In this document: in pieces, positions 39,329 to 47,982 of the stretch
Position numbering within the stretch: the stretch's first letter is position 1
Layout: each line of letters begins with the position of its first letter
NCBI RefSeq assembly: GCF_035917995.1
Contig: NZ_CP109131.1
Span: 3,348,001-3,412,000 of the forward strand
Direction: 5' to 3'
Length of the DNA stretch: 64,000 nucleotides
From: Streptosporangium sp. NBC_01755
GTDB taxonomy: Bacteria; Actinomycetota; Actinomycetes; Streptosporangiales; Streptosporangiaceae
Position numbers and translations under genes: made by a program
The notes under the pieces: model-generated
Told to the model about the DNA's origin: nothing
Database searches by the model: none
The model's input: the letters and a program-made list of their open reading frames with translations, nothing else

Positions 39329-39709
39329 ATGCACCACCTCGTGCAGTACGTCGCCGCCGCCCCTCATCAAATGCACGGCATTCCTGCCGCGATCGTCGTT
39401 CAGGAGGCGGTCATCAAATGCATAATAGACCGCTCTAAAATCGATAAAAGGGTGTTCGAAATCCTGGAGAAGGCCGCCAATGAGGTGATCTCCAAGCTCA
39501 CCCTCCGGACCGTCCCATCCAGGACTCCGTGGGGGCGCGCGAGCCTTCCGCTCGTTGAGCACAGCGATCCTGGCTTACTGATCCCCGCCATCACCCCGAG
39601 CGGCATCGTCTGCCCCCTCCCCCGGCAACTTGTCGCCCCCGACCTCGCGCGCGCGCTGGAGACCCTCACCGACGGCACGATGCGCCTCTACCACCCGCCC
39701 GACCAATAG
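39329..39709 (+). CDS. Unknown protein upstream of the integrase
   Basis: A 126-residue reading from ATG 39329, with GAAGGG upstream; a TTG at 39293 in frame is less likely. It reads HHLVQYVAAAPHQMHGIPAA, VVQEAVIKCIIDRSKIDKRV, FEILEKAANEVISKLTLRTV and ends DLARALETLTDGTMRLYHPP. No family recognised. Base composition in its first half is lower in GC than nearby genes. It lies 9 bp upstream of the integrase and is probably co-transcribed with it. Confidence 0.6.
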   Translation: MHHLVQYVAAAPHQMHGIPAAIVVQEAVIKCIIDRSKIDKRVFEILEKAANEVISKLTLRTVPSRTPWGRASLPLVEHSDPGLLIPAITPSGIVCPLPRQLVAPDLARALETLTDGTMRLYHPPDQ

Positions 39710-39718
39710 GAGGCCTCG

Positions 39719-41326
39719 GTGCCTTACACCGAGCAAAGAGCCAATGGGACTTGGCGCGTCCGATACAAGAGCCCCGACGGGAAATACCCCTCCGCCAGCC
39801 ACGATGCCCACGGCAACCCGTTCCTGGAAGAGGAAGACGCCTATAACTTCGGCCTCGACCAAGAGACCGACATTCGCCGCCGAGTCTGGAAGGACCCGCG
39901 AGCAGGCCGTATTACCTTCGCTGAGTGGGTCGAGGGCTGGTATGCCGGGCTCGACCTGGAATTGTCGACCATGGCGAATTACCGCAGCCTCATTAAGGGC
40001 CATCTGATGGCGCCCTTCGGGCCGCGCGCCCTAGCGGACATCACGCCTGAGGCCGTCAATATCTGGGAACGGGGGATTATCGCTGCCGGCTACTCCCCCA
40101 GCACCGCGACCACCGCGCGCGGTCTGTTGACGAACATCCTCGGTGACGCCGTCCGGCCGGGCCACATCGCCAGCAACCCGGCCGCACGGGTACGAGGCAA
40201 GGGGAAGAAGGGGGGGCGCCGGATCGCCGCGTGGGAGAGAGCGGCGAAGGTCTGGCCAAGCCCACGCGAGGCGCTTTTCGTCTCCGAGCGGGTCGCCGTC
40301 CTGTCCGGCCGGTGGCACGACTTCGTGATGCTGATCCTCAAGGCGTGGACGGGCATGCGCTGGGCGGAGGTCCTCGCCCTGACCCCAACGGCGGTGAAGG
40401 ACCCGGGCATCATCCATGTCCATTGGAAGATCTATGAGAGCGAGGGCCCGTTCTACTGGGGGCGCCCGAAGGACGGCTCAATTCGGGATGTGCACATCCC
40501 GATGTGGCTATGGGAGATGGTCGCCGCAGTCGCGGCCGAGGCACGCAAATGTGCGTGCTCGGGGAGCTCGGCGCCATGGTGCCAAGGCCGGGTCGTGCTG
40601 TTCCTGGGGGAACGACAGCACCACCGGCGCAGCGACTTCGCGCGGATGTACTTCCGGCCAGCTGCTGACGGCATGTATCCGGAAGAGGGTGGCAAGTCGG
40701 CCCGCCCGGCACGACCAGTCCTGATCGACGCCGCCGCCCCGTGGCCGGGCGAGCCCTTGGTGGCGTGGCCGGCGGCTGTGCCTGGTGAGCCGTACGGCGC
40801 GCGGCGGGCGGTCCGGTCGTATCGGATGGGCGCGCCGAAGCCGGTGAACAGCCGGTCGCCGCGGGCCGCCCTGGTCGCCTACGCGATCGAGTGTGGCGCC
40901 GACCCGGCGGCGGTGAGGGGCATGACGCGCCCGGCGTTGTTCGACGCGTATGTGCGGTCACCGGTCGACGCGGTGGCGAGCTGGTTGCCGGTCCGGGCCG
41001 GGCTCACTCCGCACGGCCTACGCCATGGGCACCAGACGTGGCTGGATGAAGGCCGATGCGTGAGGACGGCGATCATCGACCGGATGGGCCACGAGGACCT
41101 GTCGATGCCCGGTAGGTACAGCCACCCGACCGAGGCCATGATCGCCGAGATTCTCGGGCTGCTTGATCGTTTGTGGGACGCGGCGATCCGGGAGCGGTTC
41201 GCGCTCGCGCCGAGCTCGTCGGTGGAGGTCCTCGACTCCGCGCTGAAGGCCTATCGCGAGGGGTCGGTCACCCCGCTGTTCTCCCCAAATTCTCCCCAAC
41301 GCAACAGAGCCCGCCTCTCCAGCTAG
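39719..41326 (+). CDS. int: Tyrosine site-specific integrase
   Basis: A 535-residue protein starting at GTG behind AGGAGG. The N-terminus is an arm-binding type region (PYTEQRANGTWRVRYKSPDG). The catalytic residues are visible: R214 in TGMRWAEVL, H432 and R435 in PHGLRHGHQTW, and Y467 in MPGRYSHP. The C-terminal domain contains a long insertion (about 285-410) with CACSGSSAPWC and Arg/Pro-rich parts, larger than in most phage integrases. It faces a tRNA-Thr gene 24 bp away, which is probably the attachment site. Confidence 0.95.
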   Translation: MPYTEQRANGTWRVRYKSPDGKYPSASHDAHGNPFLEEEDAYNFGLDQETDIRRRVWKDPRAGRITFAEWVEGWYAGLDLELSTMANYRSLIKGHLMAPFGPRALADITPEAVNIWERGIIAAGYSPSTATTARGLLTNILGDAVRPGHIASNPAARVRGKGKKGGRRIAAWERAAKVWPSPREALFVSERVAVLSGRWHDFVMLILKAWTGMRWAEVLALTPTAVKDPGIIHVHWKIYESEGPFYWGRPKDGSIRDVHIPMWLWEMVAAVAAEARKCACSGSSAPWCQGRVVLFLGERQHHRRSDFARMYFRPAADGMYPEEGGKSARPARPVLIDAAAPWPGEPLVAWPAAVPGEPYGARRAVRSYRMGAPKPVNSRSPRAALVAYAIECGADPAAVRGMTRPALFDAYVRSPVDAVASWLPVRAGLTPHGLRHGHQTWLDEGRCVRTAIIDRMGHEDLSMPGRYSHPTEAMIAEILGLLDRLWDAAIRERFALAPSSSVEVLDSALKAYREGSVTPLFSPNSPQRNRARLSS

Positions 41327-41341
41327 GGAGAAACGGGCTCT
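41306..41341. terminator. Hairpin overlapping the integrase stop codon
   Basis: AGAGCCCG at 41306-41313 pairs with CGGGCTCT at 41334-41341, extended by a CTCTCC/GGAGAA arm. The integrase TAG (41324-41326) lies in the loop. The stem is probably a terminator between integrase and the convergent tRNA gene. Confidence 0.7.
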
Positions 41342-41349
41342 GACCTGGG

Positions 41350-41423
41350 AGCCGCCTTGGGGAATCGAACCCCAGACCCCTTCATTACGAGTGAAGTGCT
41401 CTGGCCGACTGAGCTAAGGCGGC
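41350..41423 (-). tRNA. tRNA-Thr (anticodon CGT)
   Basis: The minus strand folds as a tRNA: acceptor GCCGCCT (41423-41417) pairs with AGGCGGC (41357-41351), the anticodon arm is CTTCA-CTCGTAA-TGAAG with anticodon CGT, and the T arm is GGGG-TTCGATT-CCCC. The discriminator is T at 41350; no CCA is encoded. The 3' end faces the integrase, so the attachment core probably overlaps its 3' half. The tRNA is intact at this junction. Confidence 0.95.
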
Positions 41424-41487
41424 GTGCCGTGTTTCACCACGACCTACGGCAGTCTACAGGCTCCCAGGGCATTCCCGCGCACCGGAA

Positions 41488-42984
41488 TCAGCCGATCTTG
41501 GGACACTGGGTTCCGTCAGCGGGGACGGTCAGATCGATCAGGTAGTCGTCCACCAGGCGATCCACGCACGCCGAACCGGTCAGGTAGGCAGTGTGGCCGT
41601 CCCCGTCGAAACCGACGAGGACGCCGGAGGAGAGCTGGGAGGCGAGGGCCTCGGACCACTGGTAAGGCGTGGCGGGGTCGCGTTCGGTGCCGACGACCAT
41701 GATGGGCGGGGCTCCGGGAGCGTCGATCTTCTCCCGGGTTCCTGCCTTGACCGGCCAGTACGCGCAGGGCAGCGAGCCCCACATGACGTACGCGCCGAAC
41801 AGGGGGGCTTCCCTGGCCGCCTCCCTGGCCGCCTTGGCGTAGGCGGCGGGGTCGCGGGGGTAGGTGCTGTCGACGCAGTTGACCGCCAGGTTGGACTCGG
41901 TCTGGTTGGTGTACTCGCCGTCCTCCCCACGGTCGACCAGCAGGTCGGCCATCCGGAGCAGGACGGTGCCGTCACCCTTCAGCGCCTGGGCCAGCGCCTG
42001 GCGGAGGACCGGCCATGCCTGCCGGTCGTAGAGCGGGGTGATCACACCGAGGATGGCCCAGGCCTCGGTCACCGTACGGTCGTCGCCGGTCCTGTTGGCC
42101 AGGGAGGCGGTGTCCGCCCTGCGGAGCAGCGCGGTGATCTCCGCACGGGCGGAGGCGACGGAGCCCTGGAAGGGGCAGTCGGTGGCCGCGAGGCAGTTTT
42201 CCAGGAACGCGTCCAGGGCGACCTCGAAACCGCGTGCCTGCGCGGTGTTCAGCTCCAGTGGGCCGAGCGATGGGTCCACCGCGCCGTCCAGGACGAGGGC
42301 GCGGACCCGGTTGGGGAAGAGGTCGGCGTAGACGGCGCCCAGCTGCGTGCCGTACGACTTGCCGAGGTAGGTGAGGTGGGAGTCACCGACGGCGGCACGC
42401 AGCAGGTCCATGTCCCTGGCGGCGTCGGCGGTGCCGACGTACGGCAGGAGCCTGCCCGATCGGGTCTCACATCCGGCGGCGAACCGTCGCGCCCCCTCCT
42501 CAAGCACGGTGACCTCTCCCGGCGAGTCGGGCGAGTTGTCGAGGCCGACGAAGGTGTCCAGTTCGCTCGGCGGCAGGCACCGGACGGGCGCGGACTCGCC
42601 GACCCCGCGCGGGTCGAAGCCCACGACGTCGAAGCGCTCGCGAACCGCCTCGCTCACCGCGGTGCGGGCACTTCGCGCGTATTGCACTCCGGAGGCACCC
42701 GGACCACCGGGATTGAGGAGGATCGAGCCGATCCGCTCCCCCGAGGCCGGAAGCCGGATCACGCTGAGCTCGATCTTCTCACCGTCCGGCTTGCGGTGAT
42801 CGAGCGGTACGGCGAGCTTGGCGCACTCGAAACCGTCCTCGCACTCGTTCCAGCCGAGAGCCGCTCCCGCCACACCACGGCCGGCTCCGGCGCCACCACT
42901 GGCGTCGGCGGGGACGTCGGTGCCGGTGCACGCGCTCGCGAGCAGGGCCACCGCCGCCAGTACGGCGGTCACACGGGATCTCAC
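41488..42984 (-). CDS. TAP-type secreted lipoprotein peptidase (alpha/beta hydrolase)
   Basis: A 498-residue protein from GTG 42984, preceded by GGAG; the longer start adds 21 residues before a clear lipoprotein signal (TAVLAAVALLASAC). The hydrolase core has SILLNPGGPGASG with the oxyanion Gly-Gly, FDVVGFDPRGVGES, the nucleophile elbow GKSYGTQ, the Asp region VVGTERDPATP and the His region GFDGDGHTAY. The C-terminal cap matches the TAP-like family of secreted tripeptidyl aminopeptidases in Streptomyces. It cleaves peptides outside the cell, anchored to the membrane. Confidence 0.92.
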   Translation of the reverse strand: MRSRVTAVLAAVALLASACTGTDVPADASGGAGAGRGVAGAALGWNECEDGFECAKLAVPLDHRKPDGEKIELSVIRLPASGERIGSILLNPGGPGASGVQYARSARTAVSEAVRERFDVVGFDPRGVGESAPVRCLPPSELDTFVGLDNSPDSPGEVTVLEEGARRFAAGCETRSGRLLPYVGTADAARDMDLLRAAVGDSHLTYLGKSYGTQLGAVYADLFPNRVRALVLDGAVDPSLGPLELNTAQARGFEVALDAFLENCLAATDCPFQGSVASARAEITALLRRADTASLANRTGDDRTVTEAWAILGVITPLYDRQAWPVLRQALAQALKGDGTVLLRMADLLVDRGEDGEYTNQTESNLAVNCVDSTYPRDPAAYAKAAREAAREAPLFGAYVMWGSLPCAYWPVKAGTREKIDAPGAPPIMVVGTERDPATPYQWSEALASQLSSGVLVGFDGDGHTAYLTGSACVDRLVDDYLIDLTVPADGTQCPKIG

Positions 42985-43130
42985 GCCTTGTCCGCTCCGT
43001 AGTCCGTAGGTCGGGGTCACACGCGGATCCGGCAAGGGGGCCGACACGCGGAGAGGCTGAACGGTCGAATCCTATGCCCGCGCCGAGCCCTCATGACGGG
43101 ACATCGACCTCAGCGGGGACAACCGGCCGG

Positions 43131-43988
43131 TCACCCTTCCGGGCCGCTCTCGGCGACCTGCACCGCGCCGCCGTACGCCTCGTCGTGCTGCTTGCGCGGG
43201 GAGCAGACCGAGGCCGACGGGCAGGCGCAGCGGCGGCCGCCGTCCTCCAGGCGGACCACGACGGAGTCCGAGGGGACGTTACGGCCCACGACGGTTCCGG
43301 CGCCCTCGGGGGTGTCGACCTTCAGCCCGATCCGGGGCATCCTGCTGTGGGCGTCGAGGTAGAGGGGGTGCTCGTACTTCAGGCAGCACATCAGCCGCCC
43401 GCATGCCCCCGCGATGCGCAGTGGGTTGACCGGCAGGTCCTGGTCCTTGGCCATCCGGACGGAGACCGGCTCGAAGTCCTTGAGGAAGGTGGCGCAGCAC
43501 AGGTCGCGGCCGCAGGGGCCGATACCGCCCTGGAGGCGGGCCTCGTCACGGGGGCCGATCTGGCGAAGTTCCACCCGGGCGCGCAGGTTGCGGGCCAGGT
43601 CACGGACGAGGGTACGGAAGTCGACCCGGTGCGGGGCGGAGAAGTAGACCGTGTAGACGTTCTCCGCGTCCAGGTAGTCGACGCCGACGACCTTCATCGG
43701 CAGCGTGTGCCGCTTGATCAGGCGCTTGGAGACGCTCCGGGCCTCCGCGCGGCGCCGTTTGTTGCCCTCGTCCCGGGTGAGGTGCTCCTCGGTCGCGATA
43801 CCCGCGCACACCGGCAGCCCGCCGATCTCCTCGCTCGTCCACTGGGGCGCCCAGACGCACTCGGCGACCTCGGGCCCGGCCTCGGTGGGCACCAGCACCC
43901 TGTCGCCGACCTTGGGGCTGTGCTCGCCGGGGTCGAGGTAGTACAGCCTGCCGTAGCGGGTGAAACTCACCGCCATGATCATGCCCAT
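43131..43988 (-). CDS. PSP1-domain protein, RicT-like
   Basis: A 285-residue protein. ATG 43988 has GGAG at the right distance. It contains the PSP1 core (YYLDPGEHSPKVGDRVLVPT, EDARSVSKRL region), YTVYFSAPHRVDFRTLVRDL, ELRQIGPRDEARLQGGIGPC, LCCATFLKDFEPVSVRMAKD and ACGRLMCCLKYEHPLY. The conserved Cys of GPCGRDLCC and GACGRLMCC match the iron-sulfur ligands of RicT in Bacillus. RicT helps RNase Y processing there; an RNA-processing role here is inference. In Actinobacteria this gene is often near holB and tmk, as here. Confidence 0.9.
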   Translation of the reverse strand: MGMIMAVSFTRYGRLYYLDPGEHSPKVGDRVLVPTEAGPEVAECVWAPQWTSEEIGGLPVCAGIATEEHLTRDEGNKRRRAEARSVSKRLIKRHTLPMKVVGVDYLDAENVYTVYFSAPHRVDFRTLVRDLARNLRARVELRQIGPRDEARLQGGIGPCGRDLCCATFLKDFEPVSVRMAKDQDLPVNPLRIAGACGRLMCCLKYEHPLYLDAHSRMPRIGLKVDTPEGAGTVVGRNVPSDSVVVRLEDGGRRCACPSASVCSPRKQHDEAYGGAVQVAESGPEG

Positions 43989-44195
43989 ATGGCTCCAAAC
44001 CTGGGGGTACGGCTCGTGCTCACCCTACGCTCCGCACCCAGCGAAGTGCGGGGCCGCCAAGACGTGAACGCGGGCCGTGTACCCCCACTCAAGAACCTGG
44101 CGGCTGGAACTCCGGGTACGAGCGCTCCCTCTCGACAGCCCACGGGAGCATCCTCACGAGGGGCCTGTCGACGGTTGGACACCCCGGGCAGCCGC

Positions 44196-45350
44196 TCAGC
44201 GGCCGAGTTCGGCGAAGGACTTCTCCCAGCGTTCGGCGATCGTGGAGAGGTCGTAGCTCTGGGCCGTCTGGAGGGCGTTCCTGGCCATCCGGTGGCGGCC
44301 CTCCTCGTCGTCGATCATCTGAATCAGCCCGTCGGCCAGGGCGTCCACGTCGTCGGCGGGAACCAGCAGTCCGTCGATCCCGGGCGTGATGATCTCGCGA
44401 GGTCCACGGGGACAGTCGAAGCTGACCACCGGTACCCCGGAGGCGAACGCCTCGATGATGGTCATGCCGAAGCCCTCGAAGCGGGAGCTGACCGCGTGGA
44501 TCGACGCCTTCGCGAGCTCGCCCTCGATGTCACCGGTGGAGCCCATGAACGTGACGTTGTTGTGCAGTCGCAGCTTGACCGCCTGCCTGACCAGCTTGTC
44601 GCCGGCCCGGCCCTCGCCGTAGATCCGCAGCTTCCAGTCGGGGCGTTCCCTGGCCACCCGGACGAACGCCTTCAGCAGCCGGTCGTACCCCTTGACCGGC
44701 ACCAGCCTGCCCGCGGCCAGCACGATCCGGTTCTCCTGCCTGGAGCGTGGACGCGGCCCGCCGGGCAGCCCGTTACCGATGGTGAACACCCGGGTGGGCG
44801 CCCCGTTGAGCATGTTCCGGTAGTCGCGCTCGTCGGCCTCGGTGAGGGCGACGACCGCGTCCAGTTTCGGGTACCAGGTCCGGATCTCCTCGAAGATCCC
44901 GGGTTGGTGTGCCTCGAAGTGCAGATGCTCCTGGGCGATCGCGACGACCTTCCTGCGGGCGTACCTCGCGGCCATGATGTTGAGCCCCGCGCGGGTGGTG
45001 ATCAGGACGTCGCTGCGGAGCCTGCGCAGCTCGCGGACGAGGACCTCGTCGCTCCAGGCGCTGAAGGACGCGTAGGCGCGCTCCTCGGGGTGGATAAGCG
45101 CGCTCTCCCGCGCGCCCAGCCGCTCGGCCCTCTTCGTGTACGGCCAGCGGACCCTGGCCCCCTCTCGCAGATCCACCAGCGAACGGAGCCTGACCCGGGA
45201 GCCCAGCGGCAGGAAGGGCGTGTCGGTGTGCTGGAAGACGCTGACGACCTCGACCTCGTGCCGCTCGGACAGGGCGGTGGCGAGGTCGAAGGTGGCGCGG
45301 ATGGTGCCACCCATGCCGTAGGCGTTGAGGATGAGAAAGGAGATCTTCAC
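44196..45350 (-). CDS. Glycosyltransferase family 4
   Basis: A 384-residue protein starting at GTG, overlapping the previous stop. Two Rossmann-like halves: KISFLILNAYGMGGTIRATF at the N-terminus, and the GT4 donor site at the C-terminus (VLAAGRLVPVKGYDRLLKAF, KLRIYGEGRAGDKL, SRFEGFGMTIIEAFASGVPV). The EGFGMTIIEA segment is the Glu-x7-Glu motif. It transfers a sugar from a nucleotide donor; the acceptor is unknown, possibly a wall polymer. The upstream gene is translationally coupled. Confidence 0.92.
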   Translation of the reverse strand: MKISFLILNAYGMGGTIRATFDLATALSERHEVEVVSVFQHTDTPFLPLGSRVRLRSLVDLREGARVRWPYTKRAERLGARESALIHPEERAYASFSAWSDEVLVRELRRLRSDVLITTRAGLNIMAARYARRKVVAIAQEHLHFEAHQPGIFEEIRTWYPKLDAVVALTEADERDYRNMLNGAPTRVFTIGNGLPGGPRPRSRQENRIVLAAGRLVPVKGYDRLLKAFVRVARERPDWKLRIYGEGRAGDKLVRQAVKLRLHNNVTFMGSTGDIEGELAKASIHAVSSRFEGFGMTIIEAFASGVPVVSFDCPRGPREIITPGIDGLLVPADDVDALADGLIQMIDDEEGRHRMARNALQTAQSYDLSTIAERWEKSFAELGR

Positions 45351-46138
45351 GGCTTCTCCTCCTCGACGCTGAGCGCGACGGCGAGACCGTCGGTCTCGGT
45401 GTAGTACGGGCGGACCCTCACCTGCCCGACATGCTGGGCAGGAAAACGAACTTTAATCTTCTTATCCGTTATGTCATCAAGACGGGTCGCCAGCGGCAGC
45501 CGGACCCCGGAGATCTCGGCGTACAGGTCCCAGAAGACCCGGCGCCGCACCTGTGCCTCGGCCATTGGCGCGATCTCGATCGCTCCCTCGACCCACCGTC
45601 CCTGGAAGGTCGCCGGCCCGCTCACCGGCTCCGGCCCCCGGCGGGCCACCGCCACGAGTCTGGCCTCCCCCCGGATCGGGTCGCCGTACGCGACGGCGCC
45701 CTCGACGGCGATCACCCCGTCGTCCGCGATCACCCGGATCACCTCGACGTACGGTTCGACCTCGCGGACCCGCAGGCCCAGCGTGCCGAGGGAGGTGCGG
45801 AACGCCCTGATCTCCCGGTTACGGCGGGTCTCGGCGTAGGACCAGAGTCCGTCGAGCGAGAACCCCGGGTCGTCGGTGGCGACGGGCTCACCCCGGTACG
45901 ACGCCATCCAGATGCCCACGGACAGCACCGTCAGGTCTGAGGCCCCGCGCTCCTCCCCTGTCTCCACGTGCCGGAGGACGATCTCCGTATCCGCCGGCTC
46001 CAGGTGCCGGAGGACGATCTCCGTATCCGCCGGCTCCGACCATTCGACCCTCAGCCGGTCGTCGTCGCCCACCCTGCTCGTAACGGCCCGGCCCCTCGCG
46101 TGCGGAACCACCCCTTGACGCGCCTCGGTGCTCACCAA
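45347..46138 (-). CDS. Unknown partner of the GT4 glycosyltransferase, with internal duplication
   Basis: A 263-residue protein, mostly beta-rich: LTVLSVGIWMASYRGEPVAT, SFRTSLGTLGLRVREVEPYV-type strands, GVIAVEGAVAYGDPIRGEAR, FWDLYAEISGVRLPLATRLD and HVGQVRVRPYYTETDGLAVA. I recall similar proteins next to teichoic-acid type transferases in Streptosporangiaceae, but cannot name a family. A 12-residue segment (EPADTEIVLRHL) is duplicated in tandem. Overlap with the glycosyltransferase suggests they work together. Confidence 0.7.
   Translation of the reverse strand: MVSTEARQGVVPHARGRAVTSRVGDDDRLRVEWSEPADTEIVLRHLEPADTEIVLRHVETGEERGASDLTVLSVGIWMASYRGEPVATDDPGFSLDGLWSYAETRRNREIRAFRTSLGTLGLRVREVEPYVEVIRVIADDGVIAVEGAVAYGDPIRGEARLVAVARRGPEPVSGPATFQGRWVEGAIEIAPMAEAQVRRRVFWDLYAEISGVRLPLATRLDDITDKKIKVRFPAQHVGQVRVRPYYTETDGLAVALSVEEEKP
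45968..46039. repeat. 36-bp in-frame tandem duplication
   Basis: Two adjacent 36-bp units (45968-46003 and 46004-46039), identical over their first 34 bases, each encode EPADTEIVLRH plus one residue. The near identity suggests a recent slippage event inside the coding region. Confidence 0.9.
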
Positions 46139-46574
46139 GATTCCCCCGGCCTTCTCTGCTCATCCCCGTAGAGCAGGACATTGTCGATTTATAACAAAAG
46201 CACTAATTTTTGCCCGTGAATCTTAACGACCCACGCACATACTTTGAGGCGATTTAGCAAGGAATGGTTCCATCTAATCGGAAAAAGGCGGGCAGTGACC
46301 ACTCGGTTACCGAAATACCTGGCATCTCGCCAGCCGATATCAGCCACGCCGGGTTCGGGGAAACTCAAAAACGTCCGATACCGGCCATCCTGGACTCCGG
46401 CCCTCGTCAGACCACGAGATGCGCGTCCGAACCGTTCCCGTCAGCCCACGACATGCGGGCAGCGTGAACCACACGCACGGTCCCACCCGGCACGGCACCG
46501 CGCGCAGTTCTCCACACGGCACCGCGCAGACGGACGGCTGTCTTTCCTCGGCCCTCAACCGGCCGAGATATGGC
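46139..46574. other. Intergenic region, AT-richer in part, no confident gene
   Basis: The 436 bp between holB and the 263-residue gene contain an AT-richer stretch (about 46170-46330), likely the promoter region of the minus-strand gene ending at 46138. A plus-strand open frame starting near 46244 exists but runs antisense into holB and shows no recognisable protein. I see no RNA gene or repeat. Confidence 0.6.
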
Positions 46575-47756
46575 TCAGAGCCGTGGTCGGCGCAGCGAGA
46601 GGGTCATCGACTCGACTGCCATCTGCGGGCTGACGTTGGCCGCCAGCCGCCTCCGGCAGCGCATGATCGCGTCGATCCTGCGCAGGGTGTCCTCCGGGGT
46701 GGAGACGCGGGCCAGGTCTTCCAGATCGGCGCGGCGGTCCTCGCCGGCCAGTTCCACGTGCGCGCCGAACTGCACGGCCAGCACGTCGCGGTAGAACGCC
46801 ACCAGGTCGAGCAGTGCCGCGTCGATGACGTCGCGCTTGGTACGGGTCGCCCGGGACTTCTGCCGGTCCTCAAGGTCCTTGAGCGCCCCGGCACCGCCGC
46901 GGATCAGCCCCCTGCTGAGTCCCTTGCCGGTGGAGCCCTCGCCGTAGACCTGGCGCAGTTCGGTGATCTCCGCCTCGTTCAGCACCGCCGTGACCGCGGC
47001 GGCCTCGTCCTCGGCGGTCTTCACCAGACGTTCGGCGGCCATCACGCACTCCCCGACGCCGGTGAGCGACCTGGGGATGGACAGCACCGCCTCGCGACGC
47101 GAGCGTGCCTCCTCGTCCAGCGCCAGCCTGCGGGCGCGGCCGATGTGCCCCTGGGCGGCCCTGGCCGCGAACTCCGCCATCGCCGACGGCACGTTCTCTC
47201 GTGTGGCCAGCACGTGGGCGACCGCCGAGGTGGGCGGGGTGACGAGCGTGACGAGCCGGCAACGAGACCTGATGGTGATCATCATGTCGTCCGGGGCAGG
47301 CGCGCAGAGCAGCCAGACGGTCTTCGGCGGCGGCTCCTCGATGGCCTTGAGCAGTGCGTTGGACGCCCCCTCGGTCGCCCGGTCGGCGTCCTCGAACAGC
47401 ACGACCCGCCAGCGGCCCAGCGTCGGCGCCCCGGCAGCGCGCAGGATGAGCCTGCGGGTGTCCTTGATGCCGTACGAGAGTCCCTGCGGGCGGACGATCT
47501 CCAGGTCCGGATGGGAGCCGACCGCCACCTGGTGGCACATGTCGCAGTGGCCGCACCCCTGGTCGGGACAGAACAGCGCGGCGGCGAACGCCCGTGCGGC
47601 CTCCTCGCGCCCGGACCCGGGCGGACCCGTGAACAGCCACGCGTGGGTCATCCCGGCGCCGCGCCCCCCGGCCAGCAGGTCGGCCCCGGCCGCCGCGGCC
47701 CGGCGGAGCGTCACGGTGGCCCGCTCCTGCCCTACAAGATCATCAAAGACACCCAC
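46575..47756 (-). CDS. holB: DNA polymerase III delta' subunit
   Basis: A 393-residue protein. It starts GVFDDLVGQERATVTLRRAA, has a degenerate P-loop GPPGSGREEAARAFAAALF (Arg in place of Lys, as usual in delta'), a zinc module CPDQGCGHCDMCHQ, the LFEDADRATEGASNALLKAI Walker B region with IEEPPPKTVWLL, and the sensor IRSRCRLV. Delta' is the stator of the clamp loader. The C-terminal part is helical and longer than in E. coli. The gene lies next to tmk, as in other actinomycetes. Confidence 0.93.
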   Translation of the reverse strand: MGVFDDLVGQERATVTLRRAAAAGADLLAGGRGAGMTHAWLFTGPPGSGREEAARAFAAALFCPDQGCGHCDMCHQVAVGSHPDLEIVRPQGLSYGIKDTRRLILRAAGAPTLGRWRVVLFEDADRATEGASNALLKAIEEPPPKTVWLLCAPAPDDMMITIRSRCRLVTLVTPPTSAVAHVLATRENVPSAMAEFAARAAQGHIGRARRLALDEEARSRREAVLSIPRSLTGVGECVMAAERLVKTAEDEAAAVTAVLNEAEITELRQVYGEGSTGKGLSRGLIRGGAGALKDLEDRQKSRATRTKRDVIDAALLDLVAFYRDVLAVQFGAHVELAGEDRRADLEDLARVSTPEDTLRRIDAIMRCRRRLAANVSPQMAVESMTLSLRRPRL

Positions 47757-47898
47757 GGACCCAACCTACCGCCGCTGCGAGTCGCCGGGTCGGACCTCAC
47801 CGGCAGACGCCCTCCCCCCGGCACCGGTCACGGATCGTGGGATGCCGGACCGGAGACAGCGAGTCGATCCTGATTCGCCGGAGTCACCAGGCCATCCC

Positions 47899-47982
47899 CG
47901 GACCTTCAAAAGCAGCGGACCGGGGATGGCGGGTCAGTCACGGACCTTCAAAAGCAGCGGACCGGGGATGGCGGGTCAGTCA
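47899..47982. repeat. 42-bp tandem duplication overlapping the 3' end of MFS-tmk
   Basis: Two perfect adjacent 42-bp units (47899-47940 and 47941-47982), each starting CGGACCTTCAAAAGCAGCGG. The second unit contains the stop codon of the MFS-tmk gene (47976-47978); the first lies in the spacer to holB. Recent tandem duplication. Confidence 0.9.

Larger units (their letters stand above)
1..41349. mobile_element. Siphovirus-type prophage, left end outside the window
   Basis: A continuous phage gene set is visible: integrase, repressor/Cro pair, YqaJ/RecT recombination, replication genes, small and large terminase, portal, ClpP-like protease, HK97-like capsid, connectors, tail tube, frameshifted chaperones, tape measure, distal tail, holin and amidase. 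The right boundary is set by the integrase ending 24 bp from a tRNA-Thr gene, the usual arrangement for tyrosine integrases that use tRNA 3' ends. No structural or replication gene is visibly broken, so the element looks intact within the window. The left attachment site and anything beyond the endolysin are not visible. Confidence 0.93.

Noticed and set aside
43074..45404. A 776-residue plus-strand frame across the RicT and glycosyltransferase genes
   Set aside because: Both strands are open here only because of high GC; the minus-strand proteins have clear families, the plus reading has none.
46244..46633. A plus-strand frame in the spacer next to holB
   Set aside because: It runs antisense into holB, has no recognisable protein pattern and no ribosome site that I could support.
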